64,000 nt of DNA from Acinetobacter sp. TR3 (GCF_027105055.1 NZ_CP114264.1:1674001-1738000); one strand, 5' to 3'; positions 36,993 through 46,058 are shown, numbered from the stretch's first letter. The notes: generated by a model from the sequence alone, not told the origin. Made by a program: numbers and translations.

Positions 36993-37511
36993 TTATTCGT
37001 GTGTATGCTCATGTGCACAATTTTCATGTTCGTTGTGATGGTGATGCTCATGTTTATGGACATGAATTTCAGTTTCGGCATCTTTACGAATACAGCAACC
37101 TTCTACATATTGACTGGTACCATCCATAAAGAACTCTTCTTTCCAAATTGGTACTTCATGTTTTACACGCTCAACGGCTTCTTCACAGGCTTGAAAAGCT
37201 TCACGGCGGTGGGCAGCATACGCAATTGCAATAATCGCCGTTTCACTGACATCTAAATATCCAATTCGATGCATCACACGCACATAAGAGACTTGATACT
37301 TATCTTTAATTTCCTGTTCGATTTCACGAATCATTTTTTCAGCAACAGGCGTATACGAGGTGTATTTTAAAGCCTTCACCGCTTTGCCTTCATGATGATT
37401 GCGGACTGTACCAATAAAAATATCAATACCACCGCATTCAGGAAAAGATTGTATCGGATCAAAACAATCTAGGCTTAAAGCCTGATCTTGAACTCTCGCA
37501 AATTCACGCAT
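36993..37511 (-). CDS. moaE: Molybdopterin synthase catalytic subunit with His-rich tail
   Basis: A 172-residue MoaE, the large subunit of MPT synthase that transfers sulfur from MoaD thiocarboxylate. Core motifs: FIGTVRNHHEGKAV, LKYTSYTPVAEKMI, AYAAHRREAFQACEEAVERVK and VPIWKEEFF with the catalytic Lys. The final ~25 residues are an added tail with eleven histidines and one cysteine (within EIHVHKHEHHHH and beyond), probably metal binding. I start at MREFARV, where GGAGG gives good spacing. moaD ends two bases upstream. Confidence 0.94.
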   Translation of the reverse strand: MREFARVQDQALSLDCFDPIQSFPECGGIDIFIGTVRNHHEGKAVKALKYTSYTPVAEKMIREIEQEIKDKYQVSYVRVMHRIGYLDVSETAIIAIAYAAHRREAFQACEEAVERVKHEVPIWKEEFFMDGTSQYVEGCCIRKDAETEIHVHKHEHHHHNEHENCAHEHTHE

Positions 37512-37513
37512 AC

Positions 37514-37765
37514 TTATCCTCCAGCGACAGGTGATAACAATACCAAAGTACATGAAGTATTTAATGCTGTTTGACGTAGCACAATATCTTCACCTATCGC
37601 ACACGCACATTTATCCATCGCTTTTGTTGCTTCTGGGTAAAGCATCACAATGTGACTTAGTACTTCTTCAACCGTTTGATTTTCTGCAAACTCAAATGCA
37701 AGCTCTTTTGGCAATAACCGTTCAATAGCACCAAAAGCTTCTATTTTTATGTCAATAGTTTGCAT
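37514..37765 (-). CDS. moaD: Molybdopterin synthase sulfur carrier subunit
   Basis: An 83-residue ubiquitin-like protein whose C-terminal Gly-Gly (SPVAGG) is thiocarboxylated and donates sulfur to the precursor in MoaE. It starts MQTIDIKIEAFGAIE and has the beta-grasp pattern. It sits between moaA and moaE. Confidence 0.93.
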   Translation of the reverse strand: MQTIDIKIEAFGAIERLLPKELAFEFAENQTVEEVLSHIVMLYPEATKAMDKCACAIGEDIVLRQTALNTSCTLVLLSPVAGG

Positions 37766-37792
37766 ATTCTCTCCAGACCACTTTTTTCCAAA

Positions 37793-38821
37793 CTAACCAC
37801 CCAACATATGCATACTAATTTTGCGTACTTGTTGGTGTTTTATCGCATGATAACCTTTCGCTTTGTGCCAAATATAAGGTTTAATTTGCTGATCAAGCTC
37901 TTCATAATTGATCTCTTGAGCTAGTTGTTTCTGTTTAATCACAGCTTGTAAATACGGCTTTATATTCAGCCCCTGTTGTGCAAATAAACAATTATATAAT
38001 TCACCTTGTGCTGTTAATCGAATTCGATCACAATCACTGCAAAATGAATGAGTTATCGTAGAAATAATACCAATACAATATTGCCCGTCTAACTGATACT
38101 GACGTGCGGGCTCATGCTGCTGTTGCAAAACTTGAATCTGATAAAAAGGCTGAAGTTTCTCTAAAATTTCAGCTTCACTCACAACTGTCTGATCTGTCCA
38201 ATGCTGATCGCCATCTAGAGGCATAAATTCAATAAAACGTAATGGAATGTTATGTTGCTTCGCCCACTTTACCATTGGCAGAATCTGATCATCATTTTGA
38301 CCTTTCATCAACACACAATTGATTTTGAAAGCAAGCCCAGCTTTTTTTGCCGCCTCTATCCCATTTAATACGGGAGTGAGTTCTTTTTTAGTCAGTTGCT
38401 TGAATTGATCTGGGTCTAAACTATCTAGGCTGATATTAAGATCATCTAATCCAGCTTGTTTTAGGGACTCCGCATATTTAGCCAAATAATGTGCATTGGT
38501 AGTGATCGAGATTCGTTTTAAGCCCAAAACTCGTAAGTTCTGCAAGTCACGAATAAAATGAACAACACCCTGACGCATTAAAGGTTCGCCCCCAGTAATA
38601 CGAATATTTTCAATCCCTTGCCTCACCATATATTGGCAAAATACCAGCAACGCTTCAAAACTGAGTAAATCTTGTTTTTTCATCCATTCTGGATGTTCAG
38701 GCATACAATAGGTGCATTTGAAATTGCAACGATCTGTCACGGAAATCCGTAACTTACGTTTAATACGACCATACTGATCTTGCAAGATCGGAATGTTCGT
38801 AGATATATCATGCTTCATCAT
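37793..38821 (-). CDS. moaA: GTP 3',8-cyclase
   Basis: A 342-residue radical-SAM enzyme starting Moco synthesis from GTP. The N-terminal cluster is CNFKCTYC. The C-terminal auxiliary cluster has CSDCDRIRLTAQGELYNC, and the protein ends in Gly-Gly as MoaA does. The start is one of two adjacent ATG codons; an upstream GTG is also in frame. It is the first gene of the moaA-D-E-CB-moeA set. I looked for a Moco riboswitch in the 270-base leader and found none. Confidence 0.94.
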   Translation of the reverse strand: MMKHDISTNIPILQDQYGRIKRKLRISVTDRCNFKCTYCMPEHPEWMKKQDLLSFEALLVFCQYMVRQGIENIRITGGEPLMRQGVVHFIRDLQNLRVLGLKRISITTNAHYLAKYAESLKQAGLDDLNISLDSLDPDQFKQLTKKELTPVLNGIEAAKKAGLAFKINCVLMKGQNDDQILPMVKWAKQHNIPLRFIEFMPLDGDQHWTDQTVVSEAEILEKLQPFYQIQVLQQQHEPARQYQLDGQYCIGIISTITHSFCSDCDRIRLTAQGELYNCLFAQQGLNIKPYLQAVIKQKQLAQEINYEELDQQIKPYIWHKAKGYHAIKHQQVRKISMHMLGG

Positions 38822-39032
38822 TTGCACTCATATTGTGAAACTTCTTACTACTTTCAGCACAAGTTCTGTGCATCTTTGCTATCGAGTTTACAGCGAATTA
38901 ATTTTAATACAGCAATATTTATTCCAATATGAAATCTATTTACTTGCAATACTTATTATTCACTCAAATAGGCAATCATCTTAATTTGTAAACAACAATT
39001 AAAATAAGGTAAACCTTTCTAATAAAAAACAT

Positions 39033-39080
39033 TGCACCAATTTTTCCCATTTTCCGCTAAAAATGAAAGAATTTGGTGCA
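39033..39080 (-). terminator. Rho-independent terminator of the molybdopterin oxidoreductase
   Basis: TGCACCAA and TTGGTGCA pair, with CATTTT/AAAATG pairing inside the long loop. On the minus strand TTTTTT follows a few bases after the stem. It starts about 14 bases after the stop codon. Confidence 0.75.
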
Positions 39081-39093
39081 TTTCTTGTAAAAG

Positions 39094-41391
39094 CTAATCC
39101 GCAATAACGGATACATCTAAACGTTCCAATCTTACGGGTACATACTTATGATAGGGTGTCTTCGATAATGGATCACAATGTTGAGTAGACGTTAAACGAT
39201 TCAACTCAGGTCCGATGGGTTCACCACCACGATAGCGTAAGCCATAACCATGCGGTAATGATACAACGCCTTTACGCATCCCCTCATCAACTTCAACAAC
39301 AACAGATATTTCCCCATGCTCAGAGACACATCGCAAACTCTGACCTGTTTCAATAGCAAATTGAGATGCATCTTCTGGATTTATTTTTAATCGACCTTCT
39401 GCATCAACCTTACGCCAAGCCGGATCACGATAAATTTGATTTGCATTGTAACTACGACGTTCGCCAGCAAGTAAAATAAATGGATAATCATCTGTTAATA
39501 GAAGATTTTTTTGTTTGAGTTGGGCTAATTCAATAAACATTTCTGGAATAGCTAAACGTATTTTTTTATCTTTATAGGCAATCAAACTCCACACATCAGC
39601 ATAGTCATGTTGTGATAAAACCACACCTGAACGTTGCTGCAAAATAGCTTGAAATAGTTTAACACCAAGATTTAAACGATTGCCCTCATAGCCTGCTTGT
39701 TTAACTGCCTGATAATGCTGAGCGGCATATTGCATACATAATGGTAATAACAAGGCAGCCGCAGCCGCATCATTCGGCAAAGTCTTACCTAATGTGCGAT
39801 ATACAATTGATGCAGCAAAAGGAATCAACTTTTTATTTTTAGCAAAACTTGCAGCTAATGCACCAAAGTAAGGAAGATAGGCTGTTTTAGCTGAATCTTT
39901 TTCTGCAATTTTACTGAGTATTGGAAATTGTTGAGGTATCATCTTCATCGCTTCAAGCAAGCGAGTATAGATCTCTGCCTCAGGCAAAGAATCACGTTGT
40001 GCGGTAAACAACGGATGACGTAAATGGAATCCATTTTTTGGAAATTCTAAATTAAAGCCTGTAAATTCCCATTTTTCGAACTGACTACGTGCAGGCAAAA
40101 TATAGTCTGCAAAGCGAGCAGTCTCAGTCATTGCAACATCTACTACAACCAATAAGTCTAAAGCTTTAAACGCTTGCTCATAAGCAGTGGTATCAGGGTA
40201 CGTAAGTAAAGGATTACAACTATCGACGAATACAGCCCGAATACGCTTATCACCTGCTTTTAGAATTTCATCTGGCAAAATGTTTGGCGGAAAGAACCCA
40301 GAAATTGGAAACATTTTATGATGTACTGTACGGCGATATTTAGGATTTCGCTCATCAGTATTGGTCAAAATCGGAATAAACATGGTATGTAAATTATTCG
40401 TACCTTGTTTACCAAAATGCCCTGTCAATAAATATAAAAGTTTTTCTAAATAACCATTCAGTGTCGTATTTAGCGTATGTTGAATGCCTAAATCAATTCG
40501 AACGCATCCACGTTTAGCTTTAGAAAAATCGCGAACAATTTGATAAATCTGTGCGACTGAAACATCTGCTTTTTGAATATATTCCTCTATCGGAAGAGCA
40601 AGAAATGCCTGTTTTACCTCTTCAAAACCATGTGTATGCTTTTGAATAAAATCTTGATCATAAAGATTTTCACGTAACATAATTGCAATCATAGCAGACA
40701 TTAAATAAGCATCTGTTCCGGGCTTGAGTTGCACATGAATATCAGCCTGTTTCGCAGTTTCTGTCACACGTGGGTCAAAAACGACCATAGTACGATTTGG
40801 ATCTTTCTTTATATGTTTTAAGGTATCGCGCGCGTTTGGGATACCATGCGCTTGAAATGGGTTTGTTCCAATAAACAAAACATAATCCGCATGCTCAACG
40901 TCTTCTGTCGTGTGACAAGCCTGACTGCCAAACAAACGACCATTCACCCAAAAGTCACCTGTCTTTTCTTGGGCTAAAGAGTTATATGCATAAAAGCTTT
41001 TCATCGCGTATAGCAGCTGGCGCCCATAAGCCGCACCCAGATGGTTTCCTTGTCCACCTCCACCCACAGAGGCAAAAGCAGTTCCACCAAAAGTATCGCG
41101 AATATGCACGAGTTGATCCGCTATTTCTTGAATAGCCTGATCCCAACTAATTTCTTGGAATGAGCCATCTGGCTGACGTTTTAGGGGTGTGGTCAATCGA
41201 TCTGCGTGTTTTTGATAGTGTTGCAGGCGAGCTGCCTTTTGACAAATATACCCTTGCGAGAAAGGATGCTGATCATCACCCTTAATTTTTTTAAACTGAT
41301 TATCTTCAATTTCAACGCTTAAACCACAATTACGAGAACATAAAATACACGCTGTCACGTCTTGCTTCGATGCAGATACTGTTGTTGTCAT
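39094..41391 (-). CDS. Molybdopterin-dependent oxidoreductase, substrate unknown
   Basis: A 765-residue protein of the DMSO reductase/formate dehydrogenase superfamily. It has an N-terminal [4Fe-4S] site (Cys15, Cys18, Cys22, Cys50) and bis-MGD-binding domains (VGGGGQGNHLGAAYGRQLL, LFIGTNPFQAHG, ARSQFEKWEFTGFNLEFP). The C-terminal molydop_binding domain is near 640-760 (LLAGERRSYNANQIYRD, SLPHGYGLRYRG). There is no Tat signal, so it is cytoplasmic. The Mo ligand is not certain; a Cys in GSQACHTTEDVEHAD is a candidate. It follows a MaoC-like gene by 20 bases. It is not NasA, which is present separately, and has no Fe-S or cytochrome partner adjacent. Confidence 0.85.
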   Translation of the reverse strand: MTTTVSASKQDVTACILCSRNCGLSVEIEDNQFKKIKGDDQHPFSQGYICQKAARLQHYQKHADRLTTPLKRQPDGSFQEISWDQAIQEIADQLVHIRDTFGGTAFASVGGGGQGNHLGAAYGRQLLYAMKSFYAYNSLAQEKTGDFWVNGRLFGSQACHTTEDVEHADYVLFIGTNPFQAHGIPNARDTLKHIKKDPNRTMVVFDPRVTETAKQADIHVQLKPGTDAYLMSAMIAIMLRENLYDQDFIQKHTHGFEEVKQAFLALPIEEYIQKADVSVAQIYQIVRDFSKAKRGCVRIDLGIQHTLNTTLNGYLEKLLYLLTGHFGKQGTNNLHTMFIPILTNTDERNPKYRRTVHHKMFPISGFFPPNILPDEILKAGDKRIRAVFVDSCNPLLTYPDTTAYEQAFKALDLLVVVDVAMTETARFADYILPARSQFEKWEFTGFNLEFPKNGFHLRHPLFTAQRDSLPEAEIYTRLLEAMKMIPQQFPILSKIAEKDSAKTAYLPYFGALAASFAKNKKLIPFAASIVYRTLGKTLPNDAAAAALLLPLCMQYAAQHYQAVKQAGYEGNRLNLGVKLFQAILQQRSGVVLSQHDYADVWSLIAYKDKKIRLAIPEMFIELAQLKQKNLLLTDDYPFILLAGERRSYNANQIYRDPAWRKVDAEGRLKINPEDASQFAIETGQSLRCVSEHGEISVVVEVDEGMRKGVVSLPHGYGLRYRGGEPIGPELNRLTSTQHCDPLSKTPYHKYVPVRLERLDVSVIAD

Positions 41392-41411
41392 TTTCCATCA
41401 TCCTGTCTTTA

Positions 41412-42287
41412 TTATTTAAATTGCCCCATTAAACAAACTTGTCCAGCAGAACCTACAACTCGAATATACTTTTCGCTCTGTTCAGTACATGTTTCAACTT
41501 GATTATGCTGTGATGGTAACTTTACTGGCTTTAAGAATCGAACATCAATTTGTTTAACTTCTTCTGGGAGTAACTCAAAACTTTTTGCAAATACCCCAAA
41601 GCCATGCAGTACTTTTTGACCAAAATTCGAAAACTTTGCCAACAAACCTACCCAATGAATCGGGTTGAAATCACCTGTAAGAAGTGCAAATTTAAAACCA
41701 TCATCTGATTGAACAGACCATTCTCCTTGTGCCGTCCAATTTTTATGCTCTTGTGTTTCTGTGCGTTTAACTTTTTTGAAAGTTGGCAAAATAAACACCA
41801 TATGCAATATGGTTTCAACCAAATCAGGCTGAGAAATCGTTCCAGTCGTGATTTGAACAGAAACCCGAGCTAAGCCATTGCGTTCATCAACTTGTGCAAT
41901 TTTTGCCTGAATCATTAATTTTTCATTTCGTGGAATCTTGCCATTTATTTTCAGACTGACGCCCTGATTAATTACTTGACTCAGTGGATAATGGGTTTGT
42001 AATAACAAACGTGTCGCAAATGACAACCCCCATTGAGAAACCATATGTGGAGGAATTGAGTCTCGATATTTGTTGATTTTTGAACCCGTCCATTTCACAT
42101 AATGCTCGATCAGATCGTTACTTGGAGGATCAATCACCTCGATAATCGGAGCAACAACTTGCCAATCAAACGCTCTTGGTGTGGTCTTTTTTAAAGTACG
42201 AAGTCCAATCTGTCCGAGACTAGCCAGAGTTGACTGATGCTCTAACAAAAAATGTAACGGAATCTGCTGATAACGAATTGTGAACAT
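41412..42287 (-). CDS. MaoC-like hot-dog domain protein
   Basis: A 291-residue protein. The C-terminal half holds the MaoC hydratase signature: FKFALLTGDFNPIHWVGLLAKFSNFGQKVLHGFGVFAKSF, with the catalytic Asp and His of the hydratase-2 motif (DxNPxH). The N-terminal half (about 1-150) is a divergent second hot-dog-like region. It presumably acts on a CoA- or ACP-linked acyl chain. It is operonic with the molybdopterin oxidoreductase, an unusual pairing, and could hydrate an enoyl product in the same pathway (inference). Confidence 0.75.
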   Translation of the reverse strand: MFTIRYQQIPLHFLLEHQSTLASLGQIGLRTLKKTTPRAFDWQVVAPIIEVIDPPSNDLIEHYVKWTGSKINKYRDSIPPHMVSQWGLSFATRLLLQTHYPLSQVINQGVSLKINGKIPRNEKLMIQAKIAQVDERNGLARVSVQITTGTISQPDLVETILHMVFILPTFKKVKRTETQEHKNWTAQGEWSVQSDDGFKFALLTGDFNPIHWVGLLAKFSNFGQKVLHGFGVFAKSFELLPEEVKQIDVRFLKPVKLPSQHNQVETCTEQSEKYIRVVGSAGQVCLMGQFK

Positions 42288-42375
42288 CTGAAGCCCCTTT
42301 CCTTTTATTTTTCTAATATTCCTTTAGCTACAGAATATTAGTTCACATCTGTTAAAAATATTTCGATGTAAAATT

Positions 42376-42402
42376 AAACAAGTTCTAAAATAGAACTTGT
42401 TT
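42376..42402. repeat. 12-bp inverted repeat upstream of the MaoC-like gene
   Basis: AAACAAGTTCTA and TAGAACTTGTTT are perfect inverted copies around AAA. It is placed after mobA and about 90 bases before the MaoC-like start, so it could be a weak terminator of mobA or an operator for the MaoC-molybdoenzyme operon. Confidence 0.6.
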
Positions 42403-42459
42403 AAACAAAGGTCAAGAATTCTTATCTAAAACTTTATATTTTATGGAAGCTAAAAGAAG

Positions 42460-43089
42460 CTAGTGCGCTGTAAACATCTGATGAAAAGCTTTCATCTGTT
42501 TGTACTGCTGTAACTCATCTAAAGAATTAATACTATGGCAAAACAGGCTTTGCTTTTTAAATGAAACACTTTGTGCATGCAATTGCTTAAAACAATCTCT
42601 TAAACTTAATTTATTGGTAGTAATTTGCTGTTGTAAAATTGGCAGGCTTTCTTTTTTTAATAAACAAAATGGATATAAAGCATCTCCATTAATTGCAACA
42701 TAAGCCACTAGTGCTTGTGGATTTTTTTGTAGTGCGCGATGTAACTTAATTAAAACTTGATTGGGTATATACGTAACATCGCACGGAATAAATAAAGCAT
42801 AGTCTGATTGCAGATGGGACCACGCACTTTTCATCCCCATTAATGGACCTAAAAAACCTGTTTGATCATCTGAATAACAATAGATATTCGGTTCAATCTG
42901 CTTGTAAATCGAACTATCTCGATGACTGTTTACCCAAATGCTTTGCACTTCTGATTTAAATTTCTGACAAATTTTAGATAGTTGAATTTGATCATCAAAT
43001 TGTTGAAGTAATTTATTCATGCCATTCATACGGCGTGCTTGTCCTCCCGCCAAGATCACGAGATCTGTAGCGGGAATTTGTATAGTCAT
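42460..43089 (-). CDS. mobA: Molybdenum cofactor guanylyltransferase MobA-like protein
   Basis: A 209-residue NTP-transferase adding GMP to Mo-molybdopterin to form MGD, needed by NasA. The nucleotide motif reads LAGGQARRMNGMNKLL, where typical MobA has RMGGxDK; the Asp of DK is Asn here. FIPCDVTYIP provides the metal-binding Asp. The ATG overlaps the nasA stop by four bases, so translation is coupled to the enzyme that needs the cofactor. I start at MTIQIPATD rather than the upstream in-frame codon. Confidence 0.85.
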   Translation of the reverse strand: MTIQIPATDLVILAGGQARRMNGMNKLLQQFDDQIQLSKICQKFKSEVQSIWVNSHRDSSIYKQIEPNIYCYSDDQTGFLGPLMGMKSAWSHLQSDYALFIPCDVTYIPNQVLIKLHRALQKNPQALVAYVAINGDALYPFCLLKKESLPILQQQITTNKLSLRDCFKQLHAQSVSFKKQSLFCHSINSLDELQQYKQMKAFHQMFTAH

Positions 43090-45866
43090 GCTTCTGCCTC
43101 CAACTGACAAGTCTTAATCAAACCACGAATTTCTGGTAAACATGAACCACAGTTACCACCCGCTTTTAAACATGCCGTGACTTGCTTTTCATGCGTGATA
43201 TTTTGAGTTTTGATCGCTTCAATAATCTTGTTTTTTCCTACTTTGAAACAACTACATACCAATGGACCATCGTTATTAGCAGCAGACATTGGCATACCTG
43301 CCAACAATGCTTTACGGTGCAAAGCACTTAATCGCTCACGTTTAAATAAACTTGCAACCCAATCACGATCTGGTAATAACTCAGCAGGTGCAATATAAAG
43401 ACTTGCGATTAAAATCCCATCTTTGAGTACAATACTATGACTAAGTTGTGATGAAATATCCTCAATACTTAACCATTCATATGTTTCATCGACAAAAGGC
43501 AAAAAGGTTTTTAAGTTTTTTTGAGTTTGATCAATACTGTGTCGATCGGCAAGCTCATAACGCATTGCTTTTGCAGTTTTGATTTTTGTCCACCAAGCAC
43601 AAGTCTGTAAAGATGCTTTGATTTGATGTTCGAACCCTTCTCGAACATATAAAACGCCTTGCCAAGTCGTATGGAAAGGCTGTATCGATACTGGCGTATG
43701 CTTAAACTCAGGTTCACCTGAAATTGCATCCACAACAGGGTTAACTACTTTACCAACCCGAGCATCTGAAGCGACTTGTTCTGTCCAATGAATCGGGGCA
43801 AAGATTTGTCCACGGCGAACACCTTGAGCCAATGTCACGCGTAATACACAACTTCCCCATGCCGAACGAATCTCGACCAATCCTTTATCACGAATACCAA
43901 ATTTAAGCGCATCGTTTGGATGAATCTCACAAAATGGCTCAGCACGATGTGTGGTCAAATTTGCCGATAAACCTGTACGTGTCATGGTATGCCATTGATC
44001 CCGAATACGTCCCGTATTCAGAATTAACGGATAATCTTCAGAAATTGAGTGTACGGGATCGATTGCGATCGTTGGAATAAGTTTTGCTTTACGAGAAGCA
44101 TAACTAAACTCACCTTGACCAAAAAGTTGCTTAACCGATGTCGTCTGACCTTTTTCCCACACAGGCCATTGCGTTGGTTTTAACTCATTATATTCTTCAA
44201 GACTTAGATTGGTTAAACCTTTTAAATTAAAATAACGAAAATTTTCTACCTGATCACGTTCAGCTAAACTTGCATTTTGATATGCAGACAATGCAGCATG
44301 CTCATTAAAGATGTCACACGCATTGCTAAAATCAAAACCAGAAAAACCAAGTTTTTTTGCAACTTCAGCAACAGCCCACCAATCTGCTTTGGCTTGTTTT
44401 GGTGAAGCTAAAAATGCGCGTTGACGTGAAATTCGACGTTCTGAATTAGTTACCGTTCCATCTTTTTCACCCCAACCCAAGGCTGGTAGCAAAATATCAG
44501 CATAAGCCGTGGTATCGGTATCGGAACAAATATCTGAGACGACAACAAATTCACATTTATCCAATGCTCGTTTCACCTGATCGGCATCAGGAAGACTGAC
44601 CACAGGATTGGTTGCCATAATCCAGATTGCTTTAATTTTTCCACTTTCAACCGCTTGAAACAAATCAACTGCTTTAAGTCCAGCTTGTGTCGCAATGGTT
44701 GGGCTATTCCAAAAACTTTGCACTAAATTTTGATGCGTTGGATTATCAATATCTAAGTGTGCTGCCAACATATTGGCAAGCCCACCAACCTCACGACCAC
44801 CCATCGCGTTGGGTTGTCCAGTCATTGAAAATGGAGCAGCACCCAGCTTACCAATTTTACCCGTCAGTAAATGACAGTTGATAATACTATTGGCTTTATT
44901 CACCCCTTGAGATGATTGATTAACTCCCATTGAAAAAAGAGTTACTACTTTTTCAGTTGTGGCAAATTTATCAAAAAACAGTTGTAATTTTTCTTCTGAA
45001 ATCCCTGTGCGTTTTGCAACAGCTTTAAAATCTTGTTCCGTTCGATTCGCTTCTAAAAGTGCTTGAAGCCCCTCTGTGTAAGATTCAACAAACTCATGAT
45101 CGGCATAACCATGTTGATATAAATATTGTAATAATCCTTTAAACAAGGCCACATCTTGACCTGGCAAGATTGGCAAATGTAAATCTGCTTGCTCACAAGT
45201 GCTCGTAAATCGTGGATCGACGACAACCACAAATAAATTAGGATTTTGACTCTTCGCTTGCATAATCCGTTGATACAAAACTGGATGACACCATGCTGTA
45301 TTTGAACCAACCAATACCACCATATCAGCATGTTCAAAGTCTTCATAACTTGCAGGTACAATATCTTCACCAAAGCTACGTTTATGCGCAGCAACTGCTG
45401 AAGACATACATAGACGTGAATTGGTATCAATATTGGCTGTGCCTAAATAACCCTTTACGAATTTATTCACCACATAATAATCTTCAGTTAATAACTGCCC
45501 CGAAACATAAAATGCCACACTTTCAGGTCCATATTGCTCAATACATGCCTGAAATTGAGTTGCAATTTTGTCAATTGCAACATCCCATGTTGTCACATTA
45601 CGGTGATTTTTGCGTCCCAACATCGGATTTAAAACACGGGTTTCCAACCCTAAAGTATCTGCTAAATTGCTCCCTTTAATACAGAGTCGTCCAAAATTTG
45701 CAGGGTGTTCTGTGTCTCCTGAAACTTTAATATTTGAACCTTGTGTTTTATGTTGAACTTCAACATTAACACCACATCCAACGCCACAATATGGACAAGT
45801 TGTTTTTGTAATGAGTGTTTGTGCATGATCGGAGCGACTGTGTTCTAAATTTTGAATACTGTTCAT
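43086..45866 (-). CDS. nasA: Assimilatory nitrate reductase catalytic subunit
   Basis: A 926-residue cytoplasmic molybdoenzyme reducing nitrate to nitrite. The N-terminal [4Fe-4S] site is Cys24, Cys27, Cys31 and Cys62. The Mo-ligand Cys lies in NIDTNSRLCMSSAVAAHKRSFG. Bis-MGD domains run to about 720. A C-terminal BFD-like [2Fe-2S] domain has Cys871, Cys873, Cys906 and Cys909 (VCSCFKVG...GGNCGSC). A strong AAGGAG site precedes the ATG. It lies 192 bases after the NirD fusion, so it may be read from the narK promoter or its own. Confidence 0.95.
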   Translation of the reverse strand: MNSIQNLEHSRSDHAQTLITKTTCPYCGVGCGVNVEVQHKTQGSNIKVSGDTEHPANFGRLCIKGSNLADTLGLETRVLNPMLGRKNHRNVTTWDVAIDKIATQFQACIEQYGPESVAFYVSGQLLTEDYYVVNKFVKGYLGTANIDTNSRLCMSSAVAAHKRSFGEDIVPASYEDFEHADMVVLVGSNTAWCHPVLYQRIMQAKSQNPNLFVVVVDPRFTSTCEQADLHLPILPGQDVALFKGLLQYLYQHGYADHEFVESYTEGLQALLEANRTEQDFKAVAKRTGISEEKLQLFFDKFATTEKVVTLFSMGVNQSSQGVNKANSIINCHLLTGKIGKLGAAPFSMTGQPNAMGGREVGGLANMLAAHLDIDNPTHQNLVQSFWNSPTIATQAGLKAVDLFQAVESGKIKAIWIMATNPVVSLPDADQVKRALDKCEFVVVSDICSDTDTTAYADILLPALGWGEKDGTVTNSERRISRQRAFLASPKQAKADWWAVAEVAKKLGFSGFDFSNACDIFNEHAALSAYQNASLAERDQVENFRYFNLKGLTNLSLEEYNELKPTQWPVWEKGQTTSVKQLFGQGEFSYASRKAKLIPTIAIDPVHSISEDYPLILNTGRIRDQWHTMTRTGLSANLTTHRAEPFCEIHPNDALKFGIRDKGLVEIRSAWGSCVLRVTLAQGVRRGQIFAPIHWTEQVASDARVGKVVNPVVDAISGEPEFKHTPVSIQPFHTTWQGVLYVREGFEHQIKASLQTCAWWTKIKTAKAMRYELADRHSIDQTQKNLKTFLPFVDETYEWLSIEDISSQLSHSIVLKDGILIASLYIAPAELLPDRDWVASLFKRERLSALHRKALLAGMPMSAANNDGPLVCSCFKVGKNKIIEAIKTQNITHEKQVTACLKAGGNCGSCLPEIRGLIKTCQLEAEA

Positions 45867-46020
45867 GACTGCTCCTTTACCTATTCCATCTTTGCCCTAA
45901 CTAAAGTTTCGATTGCTTAAAATTGTATGATCCGTGATCAATAGCCAATTTATAATCTACGCCTTAACTTTTATTGTGAATCTTTGGTTGACTACCATAA
46001 AGTAGTTAAGTGACTGAGTT

Positions 46021-46052
46021 TTTGGTTTAGGAGAAATTTCTCCTAAACCAAA
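46021..46052. repeat. Perfect 32-bp palindrome after the NirD fusion gene
   Basis: The 32 bases from TTTGGTTTAGGAGAAA to TTTCTCCTAAACCAAA are perfectly self-complementary. In RNA this gives a very stable hairpin. It starts six bases after the nirD stop and about 155 bases before the nasA ATG. No T tract follows on either strand, so it is not a textbook terminator. It may be an mRNA stabiliser or processing site within the operon, or a protein operator. Confidence 0.8.
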
Positions 46053-46058
46053 GTAAGA

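Noticed and set aside
38822..39093. Possible molybdenum cofactor riboswitch upstream of moaA
   Set aside because: Only a short GCACA/TGTGC hairpin is visible; the conserved pattern of the Moco RNA element could not be found.
39094..41391. Second nitrate reductase or formate dehydrogenase
   Set aside because: The fold fits bis-MGD enzymes, but the diagnostic active-site context of NasA or a selenocysteine/Cys formate dehydrogenase could not be confirmed, so no substrate is assigned.
45867..46020. Sigma-54 promoter directly before nasA
   Set aside because: TTGGCTATTGATCACGG begins correctly, but ten bases after GG the sequence reads CG, not GC, so it fails the -24/-12 rule.
46021..46052. Calling the 32-bp palindrome a rho-independent terminator
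   Set aside because: No T tract follows the stem on the minus strand, so I list it as a repeat of unknown role.
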